Part shown: positions 43,166 to 52,224 of the stretch, piece after piece | Layout: the number at the start of each line of letters is the position of its first letter | Position numbering within the stretch: position 1 is the first letter of the stretch | NCBI RefSeq assembly: GCF_027922005.1 | Contig: NZ_BSEV01000023.1 | Coordinates: 1-64,000, forward strand | From: Streptosporangium carneum | GTDB taxonomy: Bacteria > Actinomycetota > Actinomycetes > Streptosporangiales > Streptosporangiaceae | Length of the DNA: 64,000 bases | Direction of reading: 5' to 3' | Program-made: the position numbers and the translations under genes | The notes under the pieces: generated by a model | Told to the model about the DNA's origin: nothing | The model's input: the letters and a program-made list of their open reading frames with translations, nothing else | Database searches by the model: none

Positions 43166-45511
43166 ATGGACGTGGATCGTGCGGTTCCGGCCGGCGACCA
43201 GCGGGTCCAGGCGTACGGCCACGCCCAGCAGGCCGCGCAGCACGGCGGCACGCAGATCAACAACTTCGGCGGAGGGCAGCCCCGCCGCATCGAGGGGACG
43301 CTGGACACGCTGGTGCCGCCGCCTGCCACGATGGTCGGGCGGGAGGACGAACTGGCGGACCTGCTCGCCCTGGTCGAGCGGGCGAGCCCGGACGGGCGTC
43401 CCGTGGTGCTCTCCGCGGTGCACGGCATGGGCGGGGTCGGCAAGACCGCGCTGGTGCGCGCCCTGACCGCGCGGGTCCGTGACCGGTTCGCCGACGCCAG
43501 GATCGAGCTGGACCTGTTCGGCTTCACCCCCGGGGAGGAGCCGCGCGATCCGGGGGACGCCCTGTCCGAACTGCTGGGCCTGGCCGGGTTCCCCGCCTCC
43601 GAGGTTCCCGTGGACACGGCGGGCAAGTCCCAGCTGTGGCGGGCCTGGCTGGCGGGCCGCCGGGTGCTGCTGGTGCTCGACAACGCCCGTGACGCCGCCC
43701 AGGTGCGGCCGCTGCTTCCCGGCCACGCCCGGCACTGCCTGGTGCTGGTCACCAGCCGTGACCGGCTGGACGAGCTGGACGCCCACGGGAGGGTGCCGGT
43801 GGGCACGCTGCCGGAGTCCGACGCGGTCGCGCTGCTGGCGGGCGCCCCCGGGCGGGAGGGCGCCGACCGTTCGGCGCTGGCCGAGCTGGCGCGACTGTGC
43901 GGGTGCCTGCCGCTGGCGCTGCGTCCCGTGGGCGCGCTGCTCGCCGAGCTCGGCCCGGCGGACCTCGTGGAGGCGATGAGCGACACCGCGCGGCCGCTGC
44001 GGCACATCCGCGACGGGGAGCGGGGCGCCCGCGCCGCGTTCGACCTGTCCTACGGAGCGCTGGAGGAGGACCTGCGCGACCTGCTGGACGCCTGCGCCCG
44101 GCACCCGGGCCCCGACTTCGACGCCGCCTCGATCGGGGCGCTCGCCGGCCTGCCCCGTCCCGTGGCCGGGGTCGGGCTGGCCGAGCTGGCCAAGCGCAGC
44201 ATGCTCGTCCTCGCCATGCCCGGCCGCTACGCCTTCCACGACCTGTTCCTGGGGTACGCCCGCAGCCGGGCGGACGCCGGGCACGACGCCGCGCGGGCGC
44301 GTCAGGCCAGGGTCAGGCTGTACCGGCGCCTCTACCACGCGGCCGACGTCGAGACCGAGGTCCTCCTCGGACGTCGCGGCCGGTCGGGCGGCGCACGGGA
44401 CGCGCCGGGCTCCGGCGGACCGGCGCGGGGCAGGGCGTGGCTGCTCCCCGCGACCGGCGAGCTGCGCGCGTGCTGCGCGGCCGCGCTGGACGACCGCTGG
44501 GAACGGGCGACCGGGTTCGTCAAGGTCGTCGGATGGTGGCTGCTTCTGGAGGGGCGCGCCGACCAGGCCCACGCCCTCCACACGGCCGCCAACCACGTCG
44601 CCGAGGAGGCGGGAAACCCCTGGGGACGAGCCGTCGCGCTGCACGGCCTGGCCAACGTGGCCGAGAAACGCGCCGACTACGACCACGCCGCGGGCCTCTA
44701 CCGGCGGGCGCTCGCCCTGTACGAGGAGGTCGGCGACCAGCACGGCAGGCTCTCCGCGCTGTGCGGCCTGGCGGACGTCATCCGGCTGTGCGGGGAGCAC
44801 GGGCAGGCCGTGGAGACCTACCGGCGGGCGTTGGAACTGGCGGAGGGGATCGGCGACCTGCTCGGCCAGGCCGACGCGCTGTTCGGCGTGGGCGACGTGG
44901 CCAGGCTGCGCGACGACTACGGCCGCGCGGACGTCGACTACCGGCGGGCGCTCGCCCTGTACGAGGAGGTCGGCGACCTGCTCGGCCAGGCCAACGCGCT
45001 GCGGGGGGTGGCCGACGTGGCGCGGCTGGGCGGGGAGCACGAGCACGCGGTGGAGACCTACGGCCGGGCGCTGGCGTTGTTCGAGGAGATCGGCGACCGG
45101 CGCGGTCAGGCCGACGTGCTGCGCGGTGTGGCCGAGGCCGACAAGCTGCACGGGGACCACGAGCACGCGGTGGAGACCTACGGGCGGGCGCTGGCGTTGT
45201 TCGAGGAGATCGGCGACCGGCACGGCCAGGCCAGCACGCTGCGGGGCATGGCGGACGTGGCCAGGCTGTGCGGGGAGCACGAGCGGTCGGTGGAGACCTA
45301 CGGGCGGGCGCTGATGATGTACGAGGAGGTCGGCGACCTGCTCGGCCGGGCCGGCGCCTTCCTCGCCCTCGCTCAGGTCGAGGCGGCCCAGAACCGGCTG
45401 CGGGACGCCCGCGAGACCTATCGCGGGGCCGCGAGGATCTACGCGTCGTTCGGGCTGGCCAATTGGGTCGAGCACTGCGAGAACAGGATCAGGAATCTCG
45501 GCCTCGCCTGA
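43166..45511 (+). CDS. NB-ARC/TPR STAND NTPase
   Basis: 781 aa from ATG 43166, AAGGGGA 8 bp upstream. N-terminal TQINNFGGG motif, NB-ARC with Walker A GMGGVGKT (87-94), LLVLDN, LVTSRDRL and GCLPLALR, winged helix, then at least six tetratricopeptide repeats of 40 residues (about 505-770, YRRALALYEEVGDLLGQANALRGVADVARL). The TPRs are nearly identical in DNA and exactly 120 bp in period. STAND proteins of this form are self-activating sensors; no effector domain is fused, and none is adjacent, so this could act as a regulator or partner of a separate effector. Confidence 0.9.
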   Translation: MDVDRAVPAGDQRVQAYGHAQQAAQHGGTQINNFGGGQPRRIEGTLDTLVPPPATMVGREDELADLLALVERASPDGRPVVLSAVHGMGGVGKTALVRALTARVRDRFADARIELDLFGFTPGEEPRDPGDALSELLGLAGFPASEVPVDTAGKSQLWRAWLAGRRVLLVLDNARDAAQVRPLLPGHARHCLVLVTSRDRLDELDAHGRVPVGTLPESDAVALLAGAPGREGADRSALAELARLCGCLPLALRPVGALLAELGPADLVEAMSDTARPLRHIRDGERGARAAFDLSYGALEEDLRDLLDACARHPGPDFDAASIGALAGLPRPVAGVGLAELAKRSMLVLAMPGRYAFHDLFLGYARSRADAGHDAARARQARVRLYRRLYHAADVETEVLLGRRGRSGGARDAPGSGGPARGRAWLLPATGELRACCAAALDDRWERATGFVKVVGWWLLLEGRADQAHALHTAANHVAEEAGNPWGRAVALHGLANVAEKRADYDHAAGLYRRALALYEEVGDQHGRLSALCGLADVIRLCGEHGQAVETYRRALELAEGIGDLLGQADALFGVGDVARLRDDYGRADVDYRRALALYEEVGDLLGQANALRGVADVARLGGEHEHAVETYGRALALFEEIGDRRGQADVLRGVAEADKLHGDHEHAVETYGRALALFEEIGDRHGQASTLRGMADVARLCGEHERSVETYGRALMMYEEVGDLLGRAGAFLALAQVEAAQNRLRDARETYRGAARIYASFGLANWVEHCENRIRNLGLA
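44701..45360 (+). repeat. in-frame 120-bp tandem repeats encoding TPRs
   Basis: Exact 120-bp period with units starting near 44701, 44821, 44941, 45061, 45181 and 45301; runs such as CGGGCGGGCGCTGGCGTTGT are shared between neighbours. Low divergence points to recent expansion or homogenisation. Confidence 0.85.
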
Positions 45512-45685
45512 CGCGGCGGCGCGTCCCCCGGCGCGGAGGCGTACGGAGGCGTGCGGCGGGCCGGTGCGGCCCGCGGTGGGGAGACGCGGGTGCGCGGACG
45601 CGGGGAGGTGGGGGAGCGCGGCGCGGCCCGGGGCACGAGGGCGGAAGGCCGCGGTGGGACGGCGGCCACGGACGGAGAGGGTCAC

Positions 45686-45720
45686 AACCTACGCGAGCGT
45701 AGGTTACGGTAACGTAGGTT
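45686..45720 (+). promoter_or_regulatory. operator array at the hemolysin III promoter
   Basis: AACCTACG (45686-45693) and CGTAGGTT (45698-45705) make a palindrome with a 4-bp spacer; a third half-site CGTAGGTT (45713-45720) follows and touches the ATG at 45722. This is TetR-operator-like. With no Shine-Dalgarno sequence, the mRNA may be leaderless. Confidence 0.7.
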
Positions 45721-45721
45721 C

Positions 45722-46396
45722 ATGACCACGACCGCTGTCGAGGGCTTCACGCTCTCCGGGCCGGCCAAGCCCCGCCTGCGAGGCTGGTTGCACGCCGGAG
45801 CCCTGCCCGTCGCGCTGATCGCCGGATTCGCCCTCGTCGCCCTGGGCCCCACCCTGCAGGCGCGGCTGGCCGCCGCCGTCTACGCCGTCACCTCCGGCCT
45901 GCTCTTCGGCGTCTCCGCCACCTACCACAGGGGCGCGCTCTCCCCGCGCCTGGAGGAGGCGCTGCGCCGTCTCGACCACGCCAACATCTACCTGATCATC
46001 GCGGGCACCTACACGCCCTTCGCGCTCCTGGCCCTCGACGGGCCCGCCAGTGCCGTGGTCCTCGGCGTGATCTGGACGGGCGCGGTCGCCGGGGTGCTGT
46101 TCAGAGTGCTGTGGACCGCCGCCCCCCGTTGGCTGTCCACGGCGCTCTACATCGCCCTCGGCTGGACGGCGGTCTTCGTCCTGCCCCAGCTGACGGCGGG
46201 GGCGGGAACGGCCGCGCTCGTCCTCCTCCTCGTCGGCGGCCTGCTCTACACCGCGGGCGGCGTGGTGTACGGCGTCCGCCGCCCGGACCCCTCACCTCGC
46301 TGGTTCGGCTTCCACGAGGTCTTCCACGCCTTCACCGTCGCCGCCTACCTGGTGCAGTACGTCGCGGTCTCGCTGGTGGTCTACGCGGCGGCGTAG
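45722..46396 (+). CDS. hemolysin III family membrane protein (TrhA/YqfA-like)
   Basis: 224 aa with seven membrane segments. Family residues are visible: FGVSATYHRG, LDHANIYLIIAGTYTPF and FGFHEVFHAFTVAAYLVQY, the conserved His that form a putative metal site as in PAQR/AdipoR proteins. The family is linked to membrane-lipid homeostasis and not to real hemolysis in most bacteria. The gene has a TetR-like operator array overlapping its promoter; no regulator gene is adjacent. Confidence 0.92.
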   Translation: MTTTAVEGFTLSGPAKPRLRGWLHAGALPVALIAGFALVALGPTLQARLAAAVYAVTSGLLFGVSATYHRGALSPRLEEALRRLDHANIYLIIAGTYTPFALLALDGPASAVVLGVIWTGAVAGVLFRVLWTAAPRWLSTALYIALGWTAVFVLPQLTAGAGTAALVLLLVGGLLYTAGGVVYGVRRPDPSPRWFGFHEVFHAFTVAAYLVQYVAVSLVVYAAA

Positions 46397-46419
46397 GGAG
46401 GAGGCCGGGGCGCGGCGGG

Positions 46420-47619
46420 TCAGACCGCCGAGAGCCCGAGGCGGCGCGCCGCGAGCTCGGCGTAGAACGCGGCCCCGTCGGGCAGCACCGCGTCGTCGAA
46501 CACCGCGTCGGGGGCGTGGTTGTAGGCGGCCTTCTCCGGGTCGGCGTCGGTCAGGCACGCCCCCAGTGCCACGAACGCCGACGGCACCTGGTCGCAGACG
46601 TAGGAGAAGTCCTCCGAGCCGGTGAAGGGGTGCGGGGCCCGCCGGAAGCGCTCCTCGCCGTAGACCTCCCTGACGGCGCCGGCGACGAAGTCGGCCTCCG
46701 CGTCGCTGTTGACCGTGACCGGGTAGTTCACCCGGTACTCGGTCTCCACGTCCAGCCCGTGGGCGGCGCCGATGCCCTTGACCAGCGCCACCGCCCGCTC
46801 CTGGAGCCGTTCGTGGGCGGCCCTGGAGAACGACCGGATCGTCACCTCGAAGCGGGCCTCCTCGGGGATCACGTTGTTGACGGTGCCGGAGTGGAAGCTG
46901 CCGACGGTGACGACCACCGGGTCGAAGACGTCGAAGCCCCGCGTGACCATGGTCTGCAGCGCGGTGACCATCTCGCACGCGGCGGGGATGGGGTCCTTGG
47001 CGCGGTGCGGGGCCGAGCCGTGGCCGCCCACGCCGCGCACGGTCACGATCATGTCGTCGACGGCGGACATCATCGGCCCGCCCCTGGTGTAGAACATCCC
47101 CTGCGGAAGCATCGAGCTGACCACGTGCAGGGCGTAGGCCGCCACGGGGCGCTCGCCGGCCGCGTCCAGCGTGCCCTCGTCGATCATGATCTTCGCGCCG
47201 CCGTACCCCTCCTCGCCGGGCTGGAACATGAAGACCACGTTCCCCGCGAGCCGGTCGCGCCCGGCGGCCAGCAGGTGCGCGGCACCGGCCAGCATGGTGG
47301 TGTGCAGGTCGTGGCCGCACGCGTGCATCCGGCCCTCCAGCTGAGAGGTCACCGCCGCGCCGCCGCGCTCGGAGACCGGCAGGGCGTCCATGTCGCCCCG
47401 CAGCAGCACGGTCGGGCCTGGCCGTGCCCCGCGCAGCACCGCCGTGACCGAGCTGAGCCGCTCGCCGAGACGCACCTCGAGGGGGAGGCCGGAGATCGCC
47501 TCCAGCACCTTCTCCTGGGTGCGCGGCAGGTCGAGGCCGAGTTCCGGCTCCCGGTGCAGGGCGTGCCTGAGGCGGACCAGTTCGTCCCGCATGTCGGCGG
47601 CGGATTCACGAAAGGACAT
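46420..47619 (-). CDS. M20 family amidohydrolase/aminoacylase
   Basis: 399 aa. M20D metallopeptidase/amidohydrolase: LLRGDMDALPV, MHACGHDLHTTML (metal-binding Cys/His), FQPGEEGYGGAKIMI with catalytic Glu pair, HGSAPH in the lid domain and FTGSEDFSYV near the end. Relatives hydrolyse hippurate, N-acetyl amino acids or amide side products. It converges on the hemolysin III gene with a 23-bp gap and stands alone on its strand. Confidence 0.93.
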   Translation of the reverse strand: MSFRESAADMRDELVRLRHALHREPELGLDLPRTQEKVLEAISGLPLEVRLGERLSSVTAVLRGARPGPTVLLRGDMDALPVSERGGAAVTSQLEGRMHACGHDLHTTMLAGAAHLLAAGRDRLAGNVVFMFQPGEEGYGGAKIMIDEGTLDAAGERPVAAYALHVVSSMLPQGMFYTRGGPMMSAVDDMIVTVRGVGGHGSAPHRAKDPIPAACEMVTALQTMVTRGFDVFDPVVVTVGSFHSGTVNNVIPEEARFEVTIRSFSRAAHERLQERAVALVKGIGAAHGLDVETEYRVNYPVTVNSDAEADFVAGAVREVYGEERFRRAPHPFTGSEDFSYVCDQVPSAFVALGACLTDADPEKAAYNHAPDAVFDDAVLPDGAAFYAELAARRLGLSAV

Positions 47620-47746
47620 CGATCATTCCTCCTGGCAGTTGCACGACTTGATCGCACGATAGCCCGATTTAACCGATTTGAGGTCTCGCGTTGCCCGTCT
47701 ACTGGAAATGAACGGATCACACGGGACCGATCGCTGGGGAGGTCAC

Positions 47747-48313
47747 ATGGAAGAGTTGTCACGCACCTGGTGGGTTTATCTGGTCCGCGGCATCTGCGCG
47801 ATCCTGTTCGGCCTGGTGACGCTCGTCTGGCCCGCCATCACCGTCTACGCCCTGGTCGTCGTTTTCGCCGCGTACGCCATCGTGGACGGGGTGTTCGCCC
47901 TGTTCGGCGCGGGGCGAGGGGCGGCCTCCGGATCCCGGGGATGGATGATCTTCTACGGTGTCGTCAGTGTCCTGACCGGCATCGCGGTCTTCGCCTGGCC
48001 GAAGATGACCGCGCTCATCCTGCTGCTCTTCATCGCGGCCTGGGCCGTCGTCACCGGCGTGCTGGAGATCGTGGCGGGGGTACGGCTGCGCAAGGCCGGG
48101 GTGAACGAGTGGATGTTCATCATCGGCGGCGCGTTGTCGCTGCTGTTCGGCGTCCTGCTGTTCGTCTGGCCGGCCGCGGGCGTGCTGACCGTCGTCTGGC
48201 TCGTCGGCATCATGGCCGTTGTGTACGGCGCCGCCCTGGTCGTGCTGGCCTTCCAGGTCAAGGGCCTCGCCTCCCGCAGGCCGGGACCCTCAGGCACCCC
48301 GCGTGTCGTCTAG
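47747..48313 (+). CDS. HdeD/DUF308 membrane protein
   Basis: 188 aa from ATG 47747, with GGGGAGG 7 bp upstream. Six membrane helices in three hairpins, the HdeD pattern (VYLVRGICAILFGLVTLVWPAITV, GVVSVLTGIAVFAWPKMTAL, GGALSLLFGVLLFVWPAAGV). Each hairpin begins with a G-x-xxx-FG motif typical of the family. Acid-resistance roles are known only in enterics. Confidence 0.92.
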   Translation: MEELSRTWWVYLVRGICAILFGLVTLVWPAITVYALVVVFAAYAIVDGVFALFGAGRGAASGSRGWMIFYGVVSVLTGIAVFAWPKMTALILLLFIAAWAVVTGVLEIVAGVRLRKAGVNEWMFIIGGALSLLFGVLLFVWPAAGVLTVVWLVGIMAVVYGAALVVLAFQVKGLASRRPGPSGTPRVV

Positions 48314-48414
48314 GTTCAGGAGAATCTCCCGAAAAATCGGCTTCTACGCGTAATCTCTCCATGTGTACGCATCATTAGCGGGGAATAATCTCCTCATCCC
48401 ACCGTGGAGGAGAC

Positions 48415-49716
48415 ATGGACGTGCACGGCCGCCTCGCTCGACACCTGCTCGTAGACGGTTACCGGCTGGTCCTGGACCTCGAACGGAGCCGGGGCTCCCG
48501 GCTCGTCGACGCCCGCACCGACCGGAGCTACCTGGACTTCTACACCTTCTTCGCCTCGGCGCCCCTCGGCGTGAACCCGTTCGACGACGACCCGGAGTTC
48601 CTGGCGCTCCTCGGCAGGATCGCCGCGAACAAGCCCGCCAACTCCGATCTCTACACCAGCCATCTCGCGGACTTCACCGAGACGTTCAGCCGTGTCCTCG
48701 GCGACCCCGAACTGCCGCACCTGTTCTTCGTCGAAGGCGGGGCGCTGGCCGTGGAGAACGCGCTGAAGTGCGCCTTCGACTGGAAGAGCCGTCGCAACGA
48801 GGCCGCGGGCCGTTCCCCGAGCCTGGGCGCCAAGGTGCTCCACCTCACCCGCGCCTTCCACGGGCGCAGCGGCTACACGCTCTCACTGACCAACACCGAC
48901 CCGATCAAGACCGACCGCTTCCCGATGTTCGACTGGCCCAGGATCGAGGTCCCCGCGATCCACTTCGGTGACGTCGAGGCGGCGGAGAGGCGGGCGCTGG
49001 CCCAGGCGCGGGCCGCCTTCGAGCGCCATCCGCACGACATCGCCTGCTTCATCGCCGAGCCGATCCAGGGCGAGGGCGGCGACAACCACATGCGGGCCGA
49101 GTTCCTGCAGGCGATGGAACACCTGTGCCACGAGCACGACGCGCTGTTCGTCATGGACGAGGTGCAGACGGGCGCCGGGATCACCGGCACCCCCTGGGCG
49201 CACCAGCAACTCGGCCTGCGCCCCGACATCGTGGCCTTCGCCAAGAAGATCCAGGTCGGCGGGGTCATGGCGGGCCGCAGGGTCGACCTGGTCCCGGACA
49301 ACGTCTTCCGGGTCAGCGGCCGGATCAACTCCACCTGGGGCGGCGGACTCGTCGACATGGTGCGCTCCCGCAGGATGCTGGAGATCATCGAGCGCGACGG
49401 CCTGATCCGGCGCGCGGGCGAACTCGGCCGCGACCTCCTCGACGCGCTGCTGAAGATCCAGGCCCGCTTCCCCGGCCTGGTCCGCAACGCGCGGGGACGC
49501 GGTCTCATGTGCGCCTTCGACCTGCCGGACCCGGTCGCGCGCGACCGCCTGATCGCCAGGCTCAGGCGGGACGAGGGCGTGCTCGTCCTGCCCTGCGGGG
49601 AGCGCTCGGTACGGCTCCGCCCCGCGCTCTCGGTCACCGCCGAGGAACTCGCGGAAGGGACGACCGCGCTCGGCCGGGCACTGGAGGCCTCCCAGGACCT
49701 GAGGCTGTCAGCGTGA
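48415..49716 (+). CDS. lat: L-lysine 6-transaminase (lysine epsilon-aminotransferase)
   Basis: 433 aa class III PLP aminotransferase of the lysine-epsilon type: YLDFYTFFASAPLGVNPF, LFFVEGGALAVENALK, RAFHGRSGYTLSLTNT, FIAEPIQGEGGDNHM, DEVQTGAGITG and the PLP lysine in AFAKKIQVGG. It moves the epsilon-amino group of lysine to 2-oxoglutarate, giving aminoadipate semialdehyde, the first step to cephamycin side chains or to lysine/pipecolate catabolism. GTGGAGGAG precedes the start. No beta-lactam synthetase or ACV genes are nearby, so a catabolic or stress role is more likely here. Confidence 0.93.
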   Translation: MDVHGRLARHLLVDGYRLVLDLERSRGSRLVDARTDRSYLDFYTFFASAPLGVNPFDDDPEFLALLGRIAANKPANSDLYTSHLADFTETFSRVLGDPELPHLFFVEGGALAVENALKCAFDWKSRRNEAAGRSPSLGAKVLHLTRAFHGRSGYTLSLTNTDPIKTDRFPMFDWPRIEVPAIHFGDVEAAERRALAQARAAFERHPHDIACFIAEPIQGEGGDNHMRAEFLQAMEHLCHEHDALFVMDEVQTGAGITGTPWAHQQLGLRPDIVAFAKKIQVGGVMAGRRVDLVPDNVFRVSGRINSTWGGGLVDMVRSRRMLEIIERDGLIRRAGELGRDLLDALLKIQARFPGLVRNARGRGLMCAFDLPDPVARDRLIARLRRDEGVLVLPCGERSVRLRPALSVTAEELAEGTTALGRALEASQDLRLSA

Positions 49717-49722
49717 CTTATT

Positions 49723-49741
49723 GCGACGCCTGGGGCGTCGC
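49723..49741. terminator. hairpin between lat and luxR-type gene
   Basis: GCGACGCC (49723-49730) pairs with GGCGTCGC (49734-49741), 3-nt loop, between convergent genes. No strong T-run. Confidence 0.6.
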
Positions 49742-49746
49742 GGATG

Positions 49747-50013
49747 TTATGGGGTCGTCCGCCGGGGCTGGGGGGCGTCGTGGCCCGCGCGGTCGCGCCA
49801 CAGGCCGATCGCGGTGACCCGTGAGTCCGCGCCGAGCTTGGCGTAGATCCGGTTGACGTGGTTCTTCACGGTCTTCTCGCTGAGGAACAGGTGCTGGGCG
49901 ATCTGCCCGTTCGAGCAGCCTGTCGCGATCAGCTCCATGACCTCGGTCTCGCGCCTGCTCAAGCCCGTCACGACTGTGGGTTCGGCGTCGAACGGTGCGT
50001 CGTCGACTCTCAT
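49747..50013 (-). CDS. stand-alone LuxR-type DNA-binding domain protein
   Basis: 88 aa consisting of little but a LuxR/NarL C-terminal helix-turn-helix (about 15-75, [44 protein letters not shown]). No receiver or sensor domain is present, so activity must be controlled by level or by partners. Such short GerE-like proteins occur in actinomycetes and act in development. It is not adjacent to the orphan histidine kinase at 40104. Confidence 0.88.
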   Translation of the reverse strand: MRVDDAPFDAEPTVVTGLSRRETEVMELIATGCSNGQIAQHLFLSEKTVKNHVNRIYAKLGADSRVTAIGLWRDRAGHDAPQPRRTTP

Positions 50014-50137
50014 CCGGCCTCCGTGGCAGCAACACGTTCAGGTCGCCGAAACCCCCCGTCTTACGGCGTAGCGATAGCAGCGAGCATAACCCGGGATATC
50101 CATTTTTGGTGGATAAGTCTGAAGCGAGAGAAAACGC

Positions 50138-50167
50138 GAACGGCCGGTCCCGTAGGACCGGCCGTTC
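50138..50167 (-). terminator. tRNA-His terminator
   Basis: Perfect 13-bp arms at 50138-50150 and 50155-50167 with a 4-nt loop, 6 bp past the tRNA; on the minus strand a T-rich GCGTTTTCTCTC follows. Confidence 0.9.
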
Positions 50168-50172
50168 ATCCG

Positions 50173-50246
50173 GGTGAGCGAGGGGACTTGAACCCCCGGC
50201 ATCCAGGACCACAACCTGGCGCTCTGCCAACTGAGCTACGCCCACC
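50173..50246 (-). tRNA. tRNA-His (anticodon GTG)
   Basis: The reverse complement folds as a tRNA: acceptor GTGGGCG/CGCTCAC, D arm with AGCTCAGTTGG, anticodon stem CCAGG/CCTGG around loop TTGTGGT (anticodon GTG) and TpsiC arm GGGGGTTCAAGTCCCC. A 5' G (50246) faces a discriminator C, the His-tRNA G-1:C73 mark. No CCA is encoded. It precedes orn's 3' end on the same strand. Confidence 0.95.
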
Positions 50247-50321
50247 ATGTGCGCCGCAGTGGCACATGAAAAGTGTAGCGGTCTTTGGGAGTCGTTTCGC
50301 ACCCGGTTTTCGTGGCGTCGC

Positions 50322-50924
50322 TCAGGTGGCGAGGGTGGAGACGGTCTCGGCCAGCTCGCGGGCCGTCGCGGAGTCGGGCCCCGGCTGGGGCACGAAGACC
50401 GCCGCGCGGTAGTAGCGCAGCTCGCGGATGCTCTCGGTGATGTCGGCCAGCGCCCGGTGGCCGCCCTGCTTCTCGGGCGAGGCGAAGTAGACGCGGGGAT
50501 ACCACCGCCGGGCGAGCTCCTTCACCGACGACACGTCGATCATCCGGTAGTGCAGGAACGTGTCCACGGCAGGCATGTCGCGCGCGATGAACGAGCGGTC
50601 GGTGGCGATGGAGTTGCCGCACAGAGGCGCCCTCTTCGGCTCCGGGATGTGCCTCTTGATGTAGTCGAGCACCAGGGCCTCGGCCTCGGCCAGCGTCACA
50701 CCCCCGCCCAGCGCCTCCAGCAGCCCGGAGGCGGTGTGCATCTCCCGGACGACCTGCGACATCTGCTCCAGTGCCTCCGGCGGGGGCTTGATGACCACGT
50801 CCACCCCCTGGTCAAGCTGGTTCAGCTCGCCGTCCGTGACCACGCAGGCCACCTCGATCAGCGCGTCTCGGCCGAGGTCGAGCCCGGTCATCTCACAGTC
50901 GATCCAGACCAGCAGGTCACTCAT
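50322..50924 (-). CDS. orn: oligoribonuclease
   Basis: 200 aa DEDDh 3'-5' exonuclease. [11 protein letters not shown] (Asp, Glu), [28 protein letters not shown] and [16 protein letters not shown] (His, Asp) are the exo motifs. It degrades nanoRNAs of 2-5 nt, including pGpG. It follows the DUF2510 gene by 22 bp and is directly upstream of tRNA-His, an order common in Streptomyces and relatives. Confidence 0.96.
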   Translation of the reverse strand: MSDLLVWIDCEMTGLDLGRDALIEVACVVTDGELNQLDQGVDVVIKPPPEALEQMSQVVREMHTASGLLEALGGGVTLAEAEALVLDYIKRHIPEPKRAPLCGNSIATDRSFIARDMPAVDTFLHYRMIDVSSVKELARRWYPRVYFASPEKQGGHRALADITESIRELRYYRAAVFVPQPGPDSATARELAETVSTLAT

Positions 50925-50946
50925 AGCCTTCAGGGTAGTACTCCCT

Positions 50947-52170
50947 TCAGGAGATCTTGAGCGAGTCGACCACCCGGTCCGCGACCGAGGTGTCGAGATT
51001 GTCGGGCACGGACAGGTAGAGCAGGGCCGGACGTTTTCCCTCGCCGCGGTCCACGATCACGAAGGCGGCCCGTTCCTTCTTCCACTTCCAGCCGTTGGCC
51101 TTGGCCTGCTCGGAGAAGTCCAGGTCGAACATGAACAGCCAGGCGTCCCTGCCGCTCACCTTGATCGCCTCGTCCTTGACGACCTTCCGCCTGTGGGCGG
51201 GAGTGTAGTAGACCGCTTCGGCCGCGTGCAGCAGCGTCGCGGCGATCCCGCGCATGCTGCCGACGCCGTCATAGCCGTACTTGTCGGGAAGCTCCCCGGT
51301 GAAGACGTTGCCGAGCCACCTGCCGCCCTTGCCGTCGTAGTCGTCCTGGGCGATCGCCACGGAGCCGCTGGTCCACACGAACCCGAGCGGATCCGTGCCC
51401 GTGACCTCAGGCACTGCCCACGGACTTCCGGGGAAGTGGTAGGACAAGCCGGTCGCCGGGTCCTGGATGCGTCCGTCCTGCGGCGCGGGCAGCTCGGCGG
51501 TCGACCTGGGAAGGGGGGTCTCCTGCGGCTGCTCGGTGAACTGCGGTTCGGGCGTCGAGGGTGAGGAGGGCTCCAGCGTCGGCACGATCGGCGGGGGAGT
51601 GGAGTCCTCCGCGGTCGTCCCGCCCCTGGGGTTCAGCAGGAACACGGCCGCGACCACGATCCCGACGACCAGGATCACCACCCCGCCGCCGCCCAGGATC
51701 CACGGCCACGGGGTGCTCTTCTTCGGCGGGGCTCCCTGGGGAAGGCCGTAGGTCCCCGCGGGCAGCTGCATCGTGTTGCCGTTCTGCGGGGCGTCCCAGT
51801 GCGGCTGCCCCGCCTGCGACGCCGCGGGCCCCTGGGGGCCGTTCCACTGTCCCGTGGGGCCGGGCTGCGGGCCCGTCGGTTGCGCGAAGGGCCCTGTCCC
51901 CGCCCCCGGGGGCGGAGAGGGCGGTCCTGAGGGCGGTCCCGCGGGCGGGGCGAGGGGCCCTGTCGGCGGTCCGGACGGCTGTGCGAAGGGGCCGGTCCCG
52001 ACCCCCGTGGGCTGGGGGAGGGGTCCGGTCCCGGACCCCTGGGGTACGGCCTGCCCGGCCTGGGGTTCGACCGGGTGTGTGGCGTCGGTCCACTGGTCGC
52101 CGTCCCACCAGCGCAACTGCGGTGAACCGTAGGGATCGGGGTACCAGCCCGAGGGGGTCTGCGTGGTCAT
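50947..52170 (-). CDS. DUF2510 membrane protein
   Basis: 407 aa from ATG 52170. N-terminal DUF2510 ([26 protein letters not shown]), a long Pro/Gly/Gln linker, one membrane span (about 168-190, [23 protein letters not shown]), a Thr/Pro stretch and an extracytoplasmic globular domain (about 245-405). Function unknown; DUF2510 proteins are abundant in actinomycetes and are often envelope-linked. The outer domain is not recognised. Confidence 0.85.
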   Translation of the reverse strand: MTTQTPSGWYPDPYGSPQLRWWDGDQWTDATHPVEPQAGQAVPQGSGTGPLPQPTGVGTGPFAQPSGPPTGPLAPPAGPPSGPPSPPPGAGTGPFAQPTGPQPGPTGQWNGPQGPAASQAGQPHWDAPQNGNTMQLPAGTYGLPQGAPPKKSTPWPWILGGGGVVILVVGIVVAAVFLLNPRGGTTAEDSTPPPIVPTLEPSSPSTPEPQFTEQPQETPLPRSTAELPAPQDGRIQDPATGLSYHFPGSPWAVPEVTGTDPLGFVWTSGSVAIAQDDYDGKGGRWLGNVFTGELPDKYGYDGVGSMRGIAATLLHAAEAVYYTPAHRRKVVKDEAIKVSGRDAWLFMFDLDFSEQAKANGWKWKKERAAFVIVDRGEGKRPALLYLSVPDNLDTSVADRVVDSLKIS

Positions 52171-52224
52171 GGCCGTCAGAGTAGTAAGAACCGGTTTGCC
52201 GTGCATTGTGGACCTTTAAGGCCC

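Noticed and set aside
38568-49716. A clavam/cephamycin cluster, from ORF12-like and lat genes
   Set aside because: The two genes are 9 kb apart among unrelated genes, and no carboxyethylarginine synthase, ACV synthetase or clavaminate synthase is present.
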